In this document: one piece after another, positions 22,780 through 34,356 of the stretch
How the letters are laid out: each line of letters opens with the position of its first letter
How positions within the stretch are numbered: position 1 is the first letter of the stretch
Position numbers and translations under genes: made by a program
NCBI GenBank assembly: GCA_037962975.1
Contig: CM075673.1
Coordinates: 127,120,667-127,184,666 of the forward strand
Direction: 5' to 3'
DNA from: Clitoria ternatea
Taxonomy: Eukaryota > Streptophyta > Magnoliopsida > Fabales > Fabaceae
DNA: 64,000 bases
Notes under the pieces: generated by a model
Seen by the model: only the letters and a program-made list of their open reading frames with translations
The model's database searches: none
Told to the model about the DNA's origin: nothing

Positions 22780-23720
22780 GGAGTGAAAATTCCACTCGGT
22801 TAACCACTATGCCAACTGGAATTCTTCTTCCGAGCCAACAAATACAAGGCTCGCTTGAGCGTGGCTTGCTCGCTTTAGCGAAGTAGAGAAATATGCATCA
22901 GGGGTCCTTCTCGCTCAAGCGGAATCCGACTCGCTTGAGCGAGTCTTCAAGTCCTCACTCGGAATTCCTTTGAAACCGACTCAGGTACTCGGTTTCTTAC
23001 TCGGTAATATCTGTCCAGACCGAGTTCTCTCTTTCTCAGAGTTTTTACTCAGAAATCCGAGTCTTCATTCACTTGGTTCACTCGGTTTAGACCAACTTCT
23101 TCAACTATCTTTCCAAATTAAGGCTTATTTAAGCCATTACCTCTCGGAACAAGACCTACACATACGAGTCTCACTCGGTTTTGGTCCAGTAGAGTATATC
23201 TCACTCGGAAGAGGGGTCATACTCATAGACTCACTCGGAAATGGTTCAGCCTCTTACATTTCTCTCAGAATGGGCTCCCTCTACCATTTTCCACTCGGTT
23301 TCCTAAGCAAACACATACGAAACCATTCGGAATCCTTCCCAATTGATTCCACAACACATTCCAGTCGGTAGAAAGCATCAAATCAACATAAACATAAGTA
23401 TATATGCATTCTTTCACTCGGAATGCTTCAATCAAAGGAATTTCCTTCGGAAAAGGAAGCATTTGGCAATGTTTGACTCGGAAACGAGCCTTTCTAGGGT
23501 GTTTTGACTCGGAATTTCACCCAGAAGTGGTTCTCTTGAACACACTTCACTTAGAATTGCCTCTCAGGTTAGGACTCCACTCGGTGGTAGCCCTCTCAGT
23601 CATGTTTTACTCGGAAAAACATGACACTGACTCGAAATTCCATCCTTCACTCGGAATTTTTAATTATTCACTCGGAATTCCTCTCTGTTACTCGGAACAG
23701 AGCTCTTTCCACTCGGTTTT
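22780..23720. repeat. TTTCACTCGGAA word array (arm 2) in solo LTR G
   Basis: More than twenty copies of cactcggaatt or cactcggttt, the reverse complement of the word in arm 1, at similar spacing. The two arms are separated by about 700 bp of ordinary AT-rich sequence. A CGCTTGAGCG cluster sits at 22850-22940. Confidence 0.8.
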
Positions 23721-23896
23721 TGCTTAATTTCACTAATGGTCCATATAAATTCCATTATTATGCACAAAAATGACATTTCTGAGATACCACAGACCATCAA
23801 CAGGGTATATATTGACTTATTCTTACTCACAAACCTTTCATAATTCAAAAATTACAAGAGTAAAACTATTCTTAAAAACAGGGATGTTACAGTTGA

Positions 23897-25126
23897 TGGC
23901 TACCCCATTAAGCTTTTCACTTAAGAAAGCAATGGGGTGACCTTCTTGCAATAAAACAGCTCCTATACTCACATTTGATGCATCACACTCAAGCTCAAAT
24001 GTTTTAGAAAAATTTGGAAGTGATAAAATTGGAGCATAAGTGAGGCGATCTTTGAGATCTAGAAAGACTTTTTCTTACCTTGTCCCCCATACAAAAGGAA
24101 CATTCTTTTTCACCAACTCATTTAGAGGGGAGGCTAAGGTAGAAAAATCTTTCACAAATCTCCTATAAAAGCTTACGAGACCATGAAAACTTCTTATGTC
24201 ACTCACATTTTTAGGTTTGGGCCAATCTTGGATGGCCTTAACCTTTTAGTGATCTACCTCTACACCCTTTGAACTTACTATAAATCCAAGAAAGACAATG
24301 CTATCCATGCCAAAAGAACATTTTTCAAGGTTTTCATAAAGATTGTTTGTTCTTAGGGCAAGCATAACTTGTCTAAGATGGTTTAGATGAGAGGTCATGG
24401 TCTTTGAATATATTAAAATATCGTCAAAGTAGACCATAACAAATGCCCAATGAATTTCCTTAAAACATGATTCATTAATCTCATGAATGTGCTTGGTGCA
24501 TTAGTCAAGCGAAAGGGCATAACTAACCACTCATATAATCCAAGTTTGGTTTTAAAAGCAGCTTTCCATTCATCTCCCTCTTTGATTCTTATTTGGTGAT
24601 AGCCACTTTTAAGATCAATCTTGGAAAATATTGTAGAACCACTAAGCTCATCAAGCATGCCATCAAGTCTAGGAATGGGATGCCTATACTTGATGGTGAT
24701 GTTATTGATGGCCCTACAGTCGGTACACATTCTCCATGTACCATCTTTCTTAGGAGCAAGTAAAACTGGTAAAGCACAAGGGCTTAAGCTCTCTCTAATC
24801 CAACCCTTAGATAGTAGTTCATTCACTTGATTTTCAATTTCAAGGCTTTCCTTAGGATTACATCTATATGCAGGCCTATTAGGTAAACTAGCACCAAGAA
24901 TTAAATCTATTTGATGTTCAATGCCCCTAATAGGAGGTAAGCCTTTTGGGATGTCTTTTGGAAAGTGGTCTTTAAATTCATTTAAGATATTTTGGATCCC
25001 TTTAGGCAAAGGAGGAGGAGTGTTGCCTATTGAGCACAAGGAAGTGCTAGGGATATCTTTAGCATACATGATCAAACATTGCTTATGTGAAAACATAGCA
25101 TGTTTCACATCATGTTTATTGGCCAA
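23897..25126 (-). pseudogene. pol: CRM element C: reverse transcriptase and start of RNase H
   Basis: 24413-25126 is open and carries RPAYRCNPKESLEIENQV, WIRESLSPCALPVLLAPKK, WRMCTDCRAINNITIKYRHPIPRLD, IFSKIDLKSGYHQIRIKEGDEW and the CRM-like GLYEWLVMPFRLTNAPSTFMRL. A frameshift near 24440 separates this from the catalytic MVYFDDILIYSK, so the YFDD box itself is intact but in another frame. RT continues to about 24246, where a stop follows VSSKGVEVDH, and then to the RNase H start at 23897. Solo LTR G interrupts at 23891. Confidence 0.9.
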
Positions 25127-25224
25127 ATAGTTGGCTCTAGAGTCATCATAGATGATAACTCCTTTTCCTTTATCCTCTTTTTTGTTTTTCTTATGTTTTT
25201 CTATATTGTTAGATGAAGAAGATC

Positions 25225-25776
25225 CTAACTCTCTATCTTCTTACCATCTAGTTTGAATGTGAGGGTGTTAGTAAACCCCTCATGGATGACCTTCCTATCA
25301 AATTGATAAGGTCTCCCTAGAAGTATATGAGTTGCCTCCATAGGTACTACATCACAATTAACTTCATCTTTATATGTGCCTATGGTAAAATTTATTAAGA
25401 CTTTCTTATTAACTAACATTTATCCATTTTCATTTAACCATTGCAACTTATAAGGTCTAGGGTGATCTATTAGTTCTAAGCCCATCTTTTTAACTAGTCT
25501 TTGGCTCACAACATTAGCACAAGTCCCATTATCCACAATGAGAGAGCATAGTTTGTCATTTATGTAACATCTTGTATAAAAGATGTTCTCTCTTTGTATA
25601 GTATCATCTAGCTTAACATGACTACCAAGCAATCTTCTAATCATGTAAAGCTCACCATCATCCCCTAAAATATGCTTACTGTCATAGGAATCACTACCTG
25701 AGTCATCACTTGAAGAGTAAGAATTAGAATTAGACTCTGATTGACTTGAGTAGGTTCCATTAGTTTTCAAAATCAT
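25225..25776 (-). pseudogene. pol: CRM element C: protease region
   Basis: Two open segments separated by one stop at about 25420: an acidic Ser-rich linker, KHILGDDGELYMIRRLLGSH, the protease motif LIVDNGTCANVVS (DNG where D has DSG), then ATHILLGRPYQFDRKVIHEG. The homologous region of D reads IMDSGSCANVAS. The region 25127-25224 is a lysine-rich linker toward RT. Confidence 0.8.
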
Positions 25777-26874
25777 AGTTCTTTTTGTTGGACATTCAAA
25801 AGCAATGTGACCTCTACCAAGGCATTTAAAACATTTTATGGTAAATGATCTAGAGGATTATGGTTTAGATGTGGATTCATGCTTTTCTCTTTGATTCCTA
25901 AAAACTTTCCCATTTTTATGTAACTTACTTTGTGGTTTAAAAGATAAAGTTCCCACTTCCCTCTCCCTAGGGTTTCTATCAAACTTACCCTTATTTTCTT
26001 GTCCTACCCACCTAGACTTATAGGTTTTACTTTCCCCACTATAGGCTTCTCTCTCTATGAATTGGCTCTCTACCTTAGTGTATTGGTGAAGTAATTCTTC
26101 TATGTTTACATGTGGAAGGAGTTCTACTCTATTCTTAATGTTCCTATTTAGGCCATGTAAAAACCTATGCATTAGGGTTTCCTTATCTTCTTCTAGGTTT
26201 GCCCTAATCATAGCTATCTCTAGAGCTTTGTAATAATCTTCTACACTCTTTGACCCTTGGGTGAGTCTATTTAGCTTTGCTAATAGCTCCCCTCTATAGT
26301 AACTAGGAACATAACATTTTCTTAATAGAGCTTTTAAGTCTAACCAATCATCTATTGGTGGGAAATTATCTTTCTTTCTCTCCTTACACACTTGAGACCA
26401 CCATACTAAGGAATAGTTTTGAAATGAGAGAGTGACTATCCTAACTTTTTTTTCATCTTTTATTTGATGTGAGTTGAATATTTGTTTTACTCTTATTTCC
26501 CACTCTAAATAAGCCTCTATGTCACTTTTACCATTAAATGAGGGTATTTCTAATTTTACTTCTCTTAAGCCTATGCCTTCTCTTTTATGCTCATGGTGTC
26601 TTCTTTGTCTAGGCTCTTCCTCACTATCACTATTGTTGTGTCTATGATTTCTTTGATTCCTATGTCTAGTTCTAGGGTTTTCATTATGCTCAAGATTTGT
26701 TAGCCTAGCATTGATGTTATTTAAGCTATCTGTTATGTAATGAAGCATTGTTTTATTCTCCCTATCACTAGAAGACATCTTTAAGGTTGTCAAAGAATTT
26801 TGAGACAAAAACAAATAATGTACAGACAAACTAGTCGAGGAAGATGAATGCAAAACAAGTGAAAGAAAACACAC
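25777..26874 (-). pseudogene. gag: CRM element C: gag with zinc knuckle
   Basis: A 338-codon open frame with the chromovirus gag core: LREVKLEIPSFNGKSDIEAYLEWE, VRIVTLSFQNYSLVWW, LKALLRKCYVPSYYRGELLAKL and RFLHGLNRNIKNRVELL, followed by a basic tail. A stop at 25858 separates it from a CCHC knuckle (25777-25855, KCFKCLGRGHIAFECP type). The original start is probably at MSSSDRENK near 26779, because the first 32 codons of the open frame resemble leader sequence. The Gag coats the element RNA; in CRM elements it precedes pol in one polyprotein. Confidence 0.85.
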
Positions 26875-29059
26875 AACAATCCTAAAATATCAATACTAGG
26901 TTTCTATCCTAAGGGGAAAACAAGATCCTAGGTTGTCTTTTACTAGGTTAGTCCTAGGTTGCTTATGTAAGTCCTAGGTTGGCTTTAACCTAAGTTGATT
27001 ATGGTTGTCCTAGGTTGTTTCTTAACAATTAACTAACCCTAGACAAGCCTAATCAATTTTGGTTACTAATTAGTTAACCTAACAAAAATTAGTTCAACTA
27101 ACCAACTCCTAACAACCCTAACTAGAAGTAGTTATTTAGTTATGGAAGTTGTAACTAAGTCTAACAACTCTAACAACCCTAACTAACAACTAATTCGGTT
27201 ATGGATTGGTTAAGACCCAAAACTAATTTGGTTATGATTAGTTAATGTAACTAGAATTAGTTCCAACTACTAACTAATTAACCTAATTAGTTAAGACAAG
27301 CAACTAACTAACAACTATTAGTTATAACCAACAACTAACTAACTAAAAGAAGTTAACAACCAAATGCAAATGCAACTATACTAAGCGAATTTAACTAGAG
27401 TAAAATTGAAATAATAGTGTCCAAAGTCCAATGTCCAAAGTGTGTCCAAAATACAAGACAAAGCCTAATACACAAAGCCTAAGAATTAAAAATTTTGCCT
27501 AAGTTCTACTAGTTACAAGGCTTTTGCTTCCTTTACAATTTTCTTCAAGCTCTTCCTTGATGTGTAAGCTCCACCTCACCTAGAAAAATAAGTCAAGAAC
27601 AACTCCAAATGAAATTGATGTTAATGAATTCATAAAGATTAAACCTCACAAGTGTATCTCTCAAGTGTCTCCTCACAACTCTTACCCTTTTCTCTTTGCT
27701 ATCAAGATTACCCAAGCAATTTACACTCTCACCTCAAGTGTTCCAATATGCTACCCTCAATGGTATAAAGAAGGGAATTATTAAGAGGTTTGAAGGAAAG
27801 ACAACTTCAAAGACAAAACTTTAAGAAGGAAAATGACAAACTAAAAAAAGGCTTAAGAAGAAAAGCTACTCAAATGGAAAATATTTTTGGATTTTTGATT
27901 GACAAGACACTAAAATAATAAATTTTCAAATGAATAAAGGATATACTATGGAAAGGAATTCGAAAATGATAATGGACAAAACTAGACAAGCAAATAACAA
28001 AATGTAATCAACAAAAGGAAAGTACAACCTAAACATAGAGACTCTAAAGTTGCAATCAAAAGTAAGCAAGTAAGATTCAAATGAAAGTGTATTGGGATGT
28101 AATTAGCAAACAGCTCACTTCAAGTATATGGAATTTTGAAATTGGATCTTAGGTTTTGGTGTTTCACTTTACAACTTTTCTTAATGAGGCTTCTTTTCTT
28201 TTCAACACCCTTTTTTTTCAATTTGGATAGTATAGGGTTTTGTATTTCTTTTTCTATTTTGGTACTTTCTTTTTCTTTTCTTTCCTATTGAATTTTTCAA
28301 TGCACAACACCATTATTCAAATTCCAAAACCGAATTAAGCTAATGCTAAAACAAGTTCAAATGTCACTATCTTGTATGAGAAAACAATGCAACCTTCTTC
28401 CAAAGAGAATGGAAGGATTATGTTCAAAACTTTTTGACAAATTTTCTTCTATGCAAGGAATATGTAAACCAAATTATGATGTATTCCTATTGTACATTCA
28501 CAAACAAAATTAACTTAGAAAGAAAACTAAGAATGAATACTAACAAACCTAAAGATGAGATGACCTTTGGAGAGTCTTAAGATGAGAACTCCTAACAACA
28601 AAAGAATAGAACCTTTAAGAGATTAATCAAGATACTTGAACTAATCTCTACCACATGGCAATGTACTTCTAACAATGGTAAAACAACACAAAATCCTAGA
28701 ACACTAAACAAAGGTTCCACATGGCACAACTAACTCCTATCTTGGCTCTAATTATCAACTAACAACTAACAAACTTCTAACAACCAAAGTAACAACTTCA
28801 TAACTGAAATCTAGATGTACCAAATCTGAATTTTTAAAGACTCCTACAATACCAAACCGAAATTACAAATCAAGATGTAAAAAATTGAAGAAAAGAAAGA
28901 GCTACCACAAGAACTCAAAAGAACAACAACTTTTTATGAGTTTTCTACTTTATCATGGCATCAACAATGCAAGTATATGGTATGACAACAAAATTCCAGC
29001 CAGAAATTAAAAGGAAAAACCGAATTCTAAATGAAGAAGAGGATTGGAGAAGAACCTCC
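26875..29059 (-). other. Long 5' leader of CRM element C
   Basis: 2.2 kb between gag and PBS without a credible coding frame. About 26925-27030 repeats the word cctaggttg and 27030-27350 repeats aactaa-type words. Parts resemble the leader of D (for example gggtagcatattg near 27750 and 33655), so the long leader is a family trait. Confidence 0.7.
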
Positions 29060-29077
29060 CAAGCTCATGTGATACCA
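29060..29077 (-). other. Primer-binding site of CRM element C
   Basis: Minus strand TGGTATCACATGAGC, two bases inside the 5' LTR end (tatatca). It resembles the tRNA-Met PBS with changes after position 8. D has TGGTATCATGAG in the same place. Confidence 0.6.
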
Positions 29078-29079
29078 AA

Positions 29080-29887
29080 TGATATAGGAACTTCTTCTAA
29101 CTTCTTGAAGAAGGGTAGATCTAAGGATCTTCTCTTCTTCTAACCTCCACAAGCCTCTGTTGAAGATCTTTGCCTTTGGAAACTGAAATGAAAATGAAGG
29201 AAAAACTCAAGAACTAATGAAAATGAAAGGGGAAAAGAGTATGGAAAAAAGTGGAAATGGAAGGGAGAAAAGGAAGAGGGTGGAAGATGGAATGAAGGAG
29301 GTGAATGGGAGGCCACTCCTAGAAGGAGATAACTCCTCTAACTCACCACTAAGGAGGGAGGAATCCCCTTGGATGATAGCTTGCTAAAGCTCAATCTAAC
29401 TAGAGAGAAGAGAGAGCTTCTCTCACTATAAACTCACTTTGAAAGTGTAAAATCTTAAATGGCATTAATGTGTCTCAAAATACAAAAGGAGAGCTCCTTA
29501 TATAAAGCTTGGAGCAATTCAGCCAAGTGACTCTAAATGGGCCTCTCCATGATTCCTAGGCCCAATGGTGCTAATAGAGAATAGTATGGCCTATACATGG
29601 CCCAAGGTTAGAGTACATGGCCCAAAAGTGGCCCATTTGACCTTGCAAAGCCCAAATAAAACCAATAAGCCTAGAGAATCTAACTAAAAAGTATTTTACA
29701 AGTAAAGTATGAATAGATCCTCAAGAAGTCTTCATTGGGCTTGGGCCCACTCAAAGAGAGGAAGGAAGATAATGCTTGATGGATGCTCTCTTTGGCCTTT
29801 TTGGTCTTGGCCCTTGTGAGAGGACCTTTGTAAGCTTCAAGTCCTTTCTCTAGGGTACTGTGAGGGTCCTCCCTTTGTGTGACCTCA
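29080..29887 (-). mobile_element. 5' LTR of CRM element C
   Basis: About 808 bp, beginning TGAGGTCACAC on the minus strand (29887) and ending CCTATATCA (29080) next to the PBS. The start is identical to the 57-bp remnant at 18480-18536. Its first 200 bases are an open frame continuing the integrase C-terminus (NEVTQREDPHSTLEKGLEA, then GPLTRAKTKKAKESIHQAL and SLSGPKPNED), so pol of this family runs into the 3' LTR. Target-site duplication cannot be confirmed because the other LTR is truncated. Confidence 0.8.
29498..29507 (-). promoter_or_regulatory. TATA box in C 5' LTR
   Basis: Minus strand GCTTTATATAAGGAGC, about 390 bp after the LTR start. The D LTRs have AGCTATATAAGCTC at a comparable place. 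Confidence 0.55.
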
Positions 29888-31212
29888 TTAATAGCCCTAT
29901 AACCTTGTGAGAAGCGAGCAATCAAACAGTGAGAGCCTCATTAGTAATTGTTAAGTATGCATTGCCTAATTTTCTGGTTAACCTTTTTCTAAAGAGATAA
30001 GCAAGGAAATGATCAAGGCATTTTTGTAAACACATAAAGCTAAGAGCCAAAAAGCTACCTTAATAAAACATCCCATTCTTTGGTAGCCCATTTGAGCCTA
30101 AAATTTTATTTCATAAATCACCCTAACCTAAGCATGAAAAACTAATCCCTACCTTATCAGCATGCTTAATGCAAAAGAGCATAAAATACTTCTTTTCTAA
30201 TAAAGGTGATGCAAGAAATGGAGGCTGAAAAAGAAATTTTAAATTAAGAAGAAAAACAAAAAGTTCTCTAGAAATCTTTGAACAAAAGAAGAGCTCACAG
30301 AAATCAAGGAAGAAGGCTTATAAATCATGAAACATTCATTAAGTACTTATGCTCTTCTTTTTGCGTACAAATTGAACTCTAAGAAAAACTAGGAATTCTT
30401 GTTAGTCCAGCCCCATTATAACCTTGCTAAAAGACCTTTTTGATCCTTGTTGCTCGTTTGATTATGGTTTGATTGGAAATGATTGGCAATGTTAACTAGG
30501 CAATTCTGATGATGAATGTATGAAATAGAGACCTCATGAGAGATAATGAGAAGCTCCTTGTTCTTGCAGTGTTAGGTTACTTGCTTTGTGAAAAATTAAA
30601 TTGTGCATCATATTTCAAATGAATGGGTATTAAGGATGCCATATGTCCAAAGAAATTGAATTGTAAATATTGTCTTAATTTTGTTCTTAGAATCTAAGCA
30701 TTATGACTACCATCTGGTTTAAAACTTCATTCTTTTTTCTTAAGGAAAGAAAAACTCTAGGTTTGGGGAGAGGTTGATAAAGGTTAATCAAGCATTACAT
30801 TCATGTGTTTATTTGAATTATTTTTGTAAGAAATTGAAGTGAAAGGATTGATAAATAAAGAAATTTATCATGAAAATTGAAAATGAATGAAATTATTGAG
30901 AATTGGAAAAATTTTCTTAAAAACTCTTGAGAAGTACAGGAATAACAAAAGTCAGAGAAAGGTCAACAAAGGCAACATCACGCATCACGCTTAAGCAAAG
31001 CATTCCCTCGCTTAAGCGTGATCGGGCTAGAACAAGACCCTCAGAAGCCATCACGCTTGAGCGTGAGTAAAGAAGCTTGAGCACGAATGAAGGGAGCTAG
31101 AGCGCGTTAGGATGGAAGCACTCACGCTTAAGCGTGAATAAGAAGAAGCTTGAGCGAGGAAGTTACGCTCAAGCTAAAATAAGTCAGTGAGCAAAATTTC
31201 TCTCACGCTTGG
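29888..31212 (+). other. Athila H 3' noncoding region, right part
   Basis: No coding frame. AT-rich up to 30960, then a cluster of CGCTTAAGCG words (about 30980-31190), like the spacer at 15405-16060. A purine-rich tract occurs near 30745 (aaggaaagaaaaactctagg). Cut at 31213 by element D; Athila's 3' LTR is not in the window. Confidence 0.55.
30980..31190. repeat. CGCTTAAGCG word cluster, Athila H 3' part
   Basis: About nine copies of cacgcttaagcgtg and decayed forms, directly before the D insertion point. Confidence 0.75.
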
Positions 31213-32154
31213 TGACATGGCCATCACCCGGGAAGAAGCCATGGACCCTACATAATCTTTGGAGGTTGCCTTGGATGCTTTCAAGGGCACTATGACTAGG
31301 TCAAGGGCCAAGAGAGCCAAGAAAGGTCTCTAAAAGCATTTAGCTTCTTCCATACATTCTTTGAGTGGGACCAAGCCCAAGAAGGAGCTATTAAAGACCC
31401 TTACTCTTTTCTCTTGCATTATAGAAGGGTAATGGGTTTGGTATGGAAGTTTGGGCCTCCTTTGGGCCTCTTTATTTGGCCTCATATATCTTGTACATAT
31501 TTTTCATTCCTTTGTATTCTAGGTATATTAGGACTATATTTTAGGAATTAGTTTGGGCTTTGCATAGCCATTAAGCTTGGGCCACTTTTGGGCCTTGTAC
31601 CTTGTTCTATTTTGATTTTGGGCTTGTATTGGGCCAAGTAGAGTAGGTTTTAGGATTGGGCCTTAGGAGCTAATCCAAGGCCCATGATTAGGAAGCTTTG
31701 GCCGAAATTCTCATGGAGCTATATAAGCTCATCCCCTTTATATTTCCATCATAACTTGAATGATAAGAAATCTTAGAGTGAGAAACTCTCCCTTCTCTCT
31801 AGAAAGTAGAAGCTATAGGCTCCTTTCTCTAGTATTATCCTTTGGTCTTCTCCCAAAAGTGGTGACTCTCAACACCTTATCTCTCTAGGTCCTTAGAGAG
31901 TGGTAGAACCACAAGCCTCTCCTTTCCTCTCCATTTCCTCCATTTCTAGACCTATCTCTCCTTAGATCTAGTTTCTCTTCCTCTTAAACTTCTCCTATAC
32001 TCTAGCTTCCATTGTAAGACTCCACTATCTTCCTTCACAAGGCATAAAAACCATGAGCTTTCTCTCCTAATCTTGAAGAATATTTGGATCTAAGAGGTTC
32101 AAGAAGAGAAGATCCTTCAACAACAAGCTAGGAATTGAAGAAATTCCTACAACA
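31213..32154 (+). mobile_element. 5' LTR of CRM element D
   Basis: 942 bp from tgacatggccatc to ctacaaca, followed two bases later by the PBS. The start is matched by the 3' LTR at 59308. By eye the 695 shared bases differ at about 34 positions (near 5%), mostly C/T and G/A changes. The first 220 bases encode the integrase C-terminal tail, here with stops. Confidence 0.88.
31719..31727 (+). promoter_or_regulatory. TATA box in D 5' LTR
   Basis: ctatataag, about 505 bp into the LTR; the identical box is in the 3' LTR at 59814-59822. Confidence 0.6.
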
Positions 32155-32156
32155 TG

Positions 32157-32172
32157 TGGTATCATGAGTCCT
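32157..32172 (+). other. Primer-binding site of CRM element D
   Basis: tggtatcatgagtccta two bases after the LTR end, resembling a tRNA-Met PBS with an inserted base. Confidence 0.6.
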
Positions 32173-34312
32173 AACTCCTCTTGAATTTTTTTCTTAGATC
32201 TCTTTTGGTGCTGTTTTCCTTTTTTAATTCTGATTCTAGATCTGAATTCCTTGCTTTCTTTACATAAATTTTCATATATCATATGCCTAAAAACTCCAAA
32301 AAATGCAAAAGTTATGCTTACTTGAGATCTAAGATCTAGACCTTTTGGCTTTGAATTTTCCAAACTTTCTTCACAAGATGTGCTACTGCATGGATCCAAA
32401 ACATAACCTCAAAGTTTCATAAATTTTGGAGAAAAAATTTTAAAAAGTCAAAAAGTTGACCTTGGATGCCTTCTACTTCAAGTAACATGCTTTGCCTTGT
32501 GTTTCTTTGATTTTCCTTTGCATATTGTGTCAATTTTTGTGTCATTTCATCATTTGCAACTGTAATTTCAGTTCTGGACCTGTTTAGAACCGTGTCATAT
32601 GCTTGCTTAGGTTAGGTCTTAATTGCTTGTTTAAGTGTTTCTTAGTTGCCTTAGGTTGTGCCTTTGGTTTGGAGCTTGTTTCTTATTGATTCTAGGAGTT
32701 GTTGTGTTGATCTTTGCTTGAGTGTTTGCTGGAATCTTAGGTACTTTAATTACCTTTGTTGAAGTACCTAACAAGCTCCATAGAGTCTTGTTGTTCACCT
32801 CACTTTAAGGTGACAAGTTGTGTCAAATTGTTGTAGGTTGTTAGATTTCATTTAGGTTGAGTTTTTCTAGTTTGTTTTGATTTTTTAGCGGTCGTCCTCT
32901 ACTCTTTACATGCTTTTTGTGTCTTTATTTTAATGTCTTTTGTTGCATAAAACCATGCCTTCCATTGCCTATTTGATTTGGAAGATAATGCTTGCTTTAC
33001 ACTAGCTTTAGTTACCATTTTGCCTCTTTTTGTGCACTATTAGTACATGTGTTGTTGCTGCAGTAGGTGGCTGTAAAAAACAAAGAAAAAAACATTTAAA
33101 AACAGAGGAAAAAAGTGAAAAAAAGTTATAAGTGCATTGGCCATTCATTCCATAATTGTTTAGGCCTTGTTCCTTACAAAAAGTGTGAACAAAAGTGTTG
33201 AAAAATACTTAAATTAGACAAAAAAATATAGTCCAGAACATCTAATTCATTTGTGCAGTACCCTAGTGTTGTCTTTTAGTGCCTAATTGTACATTTGTGT
33301 GAGGCAAAATCATTAGCAACATACTTTTAAAGTTTGTGCAAAGTTTTAAGCATTTTAGTGTTCTAGGTAACTTTTTGTATGCCTCCTTTCTTTCTTGCAT
33401 TTAATTTTAGTTTGTCTTTCTTGCACTCTTAGATTGTCATAATATTATTCCTCTAGTGTGTGCTTCTTTCTTTGAAAATTTGTTGCTTGTCATACTCTAG
33501 TTTGTCTCATCTTTCTCCCTTGGTTTAGCTTCCTAATTTGCCTTTGTTTGCTTGTCCTTTTTCTCTATAGTTTTGTCCATTGAGTATTTCAATTCTTGGA
33601 ACTCTTGAGATTAAGGTCTAGTGAGCTTACCATTAATTGGGTAGCATATTGAGGGCATTGAGATTTGACAAGAAGATTTGATCTAGAGAAATCTATAAAT
33701 ATAGAGAGAAATGGACCTTGAGTGAAACACCTTGAGAGCTTAGAGTGTAAACATAAATTCTTGTTATTTTCTTATACTTTGTGCTAACCATTACTTTGAG
33801 TTTCCAAGTTTCTCTTTTGTAGCTTGTTGGAGCATCTTGGTGGACTTGAAGAGCCTTGGAAGACTTGTGTATTGGAAAGCAAAGTTTGTAATAAATTAGG
33901 ACTTGTTTCTTTTACATTGTATTTTCTTTTCCCTTGTATTTTGGGACTTTAAATTTGAGTCTTTGTTTAGTCCTTGTATTTGGACTTTAGAGACATTGGA
34001 CTTTAAACTTTTTTTTTACTTAGTTGATTAGGAGTAATTACGCTTAGGACTTAGTTTATATTTTTGCTTTCGACTAGTGTAAGTGCGATTTGATATCCTA
34101 GGCCTAGTTTACATTTTTGTACTATCTGACTAGTTTGCTTTAATTGCTTTCTAGTTAGCATAAGTGTGCTCTTGCATGCTAGGTTTAGTTTAAATTCTTA
34201 CACCTCGACTAGTCTTGTTTAAAAGCTTTCTTCAATTTTCTTCTTTGTGGACGATTCAAATCAAGTGAGTGAAACGACTAGTATATCATCACTAGCATAA
34301 TTGCATTATAAC
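32173..34312 (+). other. Long 5' leader of CRM element D
   Basis: 2.1 kb of T-rich noncoding sequence. No plausible protein. Related in length and in scattered motifs to the leader of element C. Confidence 0.7.
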
Positions 34313-34356
34313 ATGTTTTCATCTAGTGAGAGAGTTGGAGAGCAAACCCCCCACAC

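Larger units (their letters stand above)
20084..23891 (-). mobile_element. Solo LTR G of a Tekay-type chromovirus
   Basis: 3808 bp, starting tgtaacaccctcgg and ending gggatgttaca, flanked on both sides by the 5-bp duplication gttga (20079-20083 and 23892-23896). It lies inside the RNase H region of CRM element C, whose reading frame resumes on the other side. No gag-pol sequence is present. The ends match the TGTAACA termini of the Tekay-type LTRs of A and B. It contains two opposed arrays of the TTTCACTCGGAA word, a small CGCTTGAGCG cluster (about 22850-22940) and an internal sequence resembling a tRNA-Met primer-binding site near 20855. Confidence 0.88.

Noticed and set aside
21291..23727. 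Open frames of 65-133 codons in solo LTR G
   Set aside because: They are translations of the CCGAGTG/ACTCGG arrays in an LTR flanked by an exact target duplication.
28955..29143. 62-codon frame near the C 5' LTR
   Set aside because: Overlaps the PBS/LTR border of C on the opposite strand; no similarity recognised.
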